Shown here piece after piece: positions 40,734-41,787 of a stretch of DNA of 41,787 nt. Source of the DNA: Nostoc mirabile CHAB5784. Its GTDB lineage: Bacteria > Cyanobacteriota > Cyanobacteriia > Cyanobacteriales > Nostocaceae. The stretch covers positions 1 to 41,787 of the forward strand of contig NZ_JAIVFS010000071.1 of NCBI RefSeq assembly GCF_020829645.1. The letters run 5' to 3'. A program made the position numbers and the translations under genes. Under the pieces are notes generated by a model. It was given only the letters and a program-made list of their open reading frames with translations. It had not been told where the DNA came from and made no database searches. Each line of letters opens with the position of its first letter. Position 1 is the first letter of the stretch.

Positions 40734-41082
40734 TTACTTAAAGTGAGAGGTTACTTGCTGTACTTTGTGTCATGATTGTGTTTATTCGAGATTAAACTCG
40801 TTGGCGATTGCAATTCTTTTGGTGTGCAATCGCCCTTTCTACCTTCAGCAACTAAGCCGCTACTGTCGCTCGGACTCCCAACCAGGGCGGCCGCATCATG
40901 TCAACAAGAAGAGTTTATTCTCAATAAACTTAAAAATAGTCGCATTAATAGCTGCTTATTGACATAGGTTTAGCGTAGGCGTAGCCCGTCGTAGACATCA
41001 CTTTGAAGCTTGGAAAATAAATCAAACGCGAAATGCTGATTAAATCGATTGGTTCTTAACCTTGGTTGTGATCAAGAGTAAT
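40734..41082. other. Spacer with a second GGCGATTGC hairpin
   Basis: No gene. GGCGATTGCA (40803-40812) pairs with TGCAATCGCC (40825-40834). A GCGTAGCCCGTCGTAGACATC repeat lies near 40978. No promoter is evident. Confidence 0.5.
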
Positions 41083-41646
41083 TTAGATGCGTTTGCCCTG
41101 GACTCCCAACGAGGCAATCACCTGTTCTGCACTCGGAGCCACACGATTGAGTCCGTACTGTCTTGGTCTTGCGTACCACCCTTCTTGATTGCACCCGACG
41201 AAGCAGACATTATGCCCGTCTTGGTAGAGTTTGGTGCTGAATCCTAACCAGTCAATTTCACCGTGGTACAGACCAAAAACAGTGCAGGCTTTTTCCAGTT
41301 CATCGCTCAGGCGTTCGTTCCGTTCCCGTGGTGTTTCTGGTAAAGTCGCTTTTACTTCTGCAACTCTTGTAGCGAACCAGTCCCTATCGAAGGGTAGCCG
41401 TCCGCCACCGACTAACTGCACCCATACTGTGATTCCGCCTTCGATCCAGATGGTACAAACGGATTCGGGTTCCACTTCGATAATCTCGGCAATGATGCGG
41501 CGATCTCTGCTGGTGAGAGGATCTTGGGTGGGGGCTACAGCTTCGGCTTGGGTTTCGAGGTGGCTGTCGAGTTCAGCTTGGGCGAGGGTTTGTTCATCAA
41601 CAGAATAACTAGGAATTGCTTGCTGTGTATATGTTGCATAGTTCAT
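41083..41646 (-). CDS. Hypothetical protein
   Basis: 187 residues, AAGGAG before ATG 41646. The N-terminal part is Gln/Ala-rich, with TSRDRRIIAEIIEVEPESVCTIWIEGGITVWVQLVGGGRLPFDRDWF as a beta-rich centre and RERNERLSDELEKACTVFGLYHGEIDWLGFSTKLYQ near the end. Not recognised. The most upstream gene of the minus-strand run in the window; the 140 bases before it may hold the operon promoter. Confidence 0.6.
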   Translation of the reverse strand: MNYATYTQQAIPSYSVDEQTLAQAELDSHLETQAEAVAPTQDPLTSRDRRIIAEIIEVEPESVCTIWIEGGITVWVQLVGGGRLPFDRDWFATRVAEVKATLPETPRERNERLSDELEKACTVFGLYHGEIDWLGFSTKLYQDGHNVCFVGCNQEGWYARPRQYGLNRVAPSAEQVIASLGVQGKRI

Positions 41647-41787
41647 AATAGAAATCTCCTTGTGCGATTCGATGGCGCACGTAATGAGTCAAATATCCTG
41701 ACTGGATAAGGTTATTTACCAAAGCATTACTAATGCACCGAAGCCGAAGGATAGTTGCAAGCAAGTGTCCAACGCTTGTCCTCATCT

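Overview
The window looks like accessory DNA, probably plasmid, from a filamentous heterocyst-forming cyanobacterium (Nostoc/Anabaena-like). The reasons are the many HIP1 octamers (GCGATCGC), dispersed GCGATGCCTACGGC-type and CTCTAAGAAAATTGTTAG-type repeats, polypurine heptad repeats, an Ssl1498-type light-harvesting-like protein and a PEP-CTERM-like protein. Plasmid-type genes (a truncated ParB, an ERF recombinase, a P-loop transfer-type ATPase, an iteron-like noncoding block) lie among many small unassigned ORFs. The assignment is an inference; no replication initiator was recognised.

Layout. 0.16-0.87 kb: an N-terminally truncated ParB with no ParA. 1.29-2.66 kb: a compact minus-strand array of 16 tRNA or tRNA-like genes. 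One is split in its T-loop by a small mobile repeat, one is a short-variable-loop tRNA with a CAA anticodon, and two are visibly degenerate. About 115 bp around a terminator hairpin occurs on both sides of the array, and the second copy also terminates an ssl1498-type gene. 3.6-7.9 kb: repeat-rich DNA with a PEP-CTERM-like protein, a MITE-like element, a zinc-ribbon protein and an HNH nuclease. 7.9-10.9 kb: an integrase remnant abutting a large glucosidase pseudogene.

11.1-18.1 kb: a minus-strand metabolic block (ene-reductase, F420-reductase-like protein, three short-chain dehydrogenases alternating with two NTF2-like proteins, aquaporin) headed by a divergent HxlR-type regulator. Two of these genes are broken, one by loss of a GATT repeat and one by an in-frame TAG. 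18.2-29.6 kb is mixed: truncated RecD2-like helicase, quinol-monooxygenase-like protein, GlsB/YeaQ protein, photolyase, HU, a TAG-interrupted secreted nuclease, Rpn-like nuclease, AIPR-family protein, GNAT acetyltransferase and TenA-like protein.

30.5-34.6 kb: a tight minus-strand cluster of small membrane or coiled-coil proteins, a P-loop ATPase (frameshifted in a T5 run) and an HNH protein, divergent from a small basic protein; this is the best candidate for an uncharacterised multi-gene system. 35-36.5 kb: a four-helix-bundle protein bracketed by inverted polypurine tracts, a helix-turn-helix-type protein and a repeat-rich noncoding block that could be an origin. 36.5-41.6 kb: a minus-strand run of small ORFs around an ERF single-strand-annealing protein, with one gene disrupted by a 5-bp tandem duplication.

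About a third of the recognisable larger genes carry a lesion (in-frame TAG, short tandem-repeat indels, terminal truncations), so much of the window is decaying. All family calls come from reading motifs; no database search was possible.
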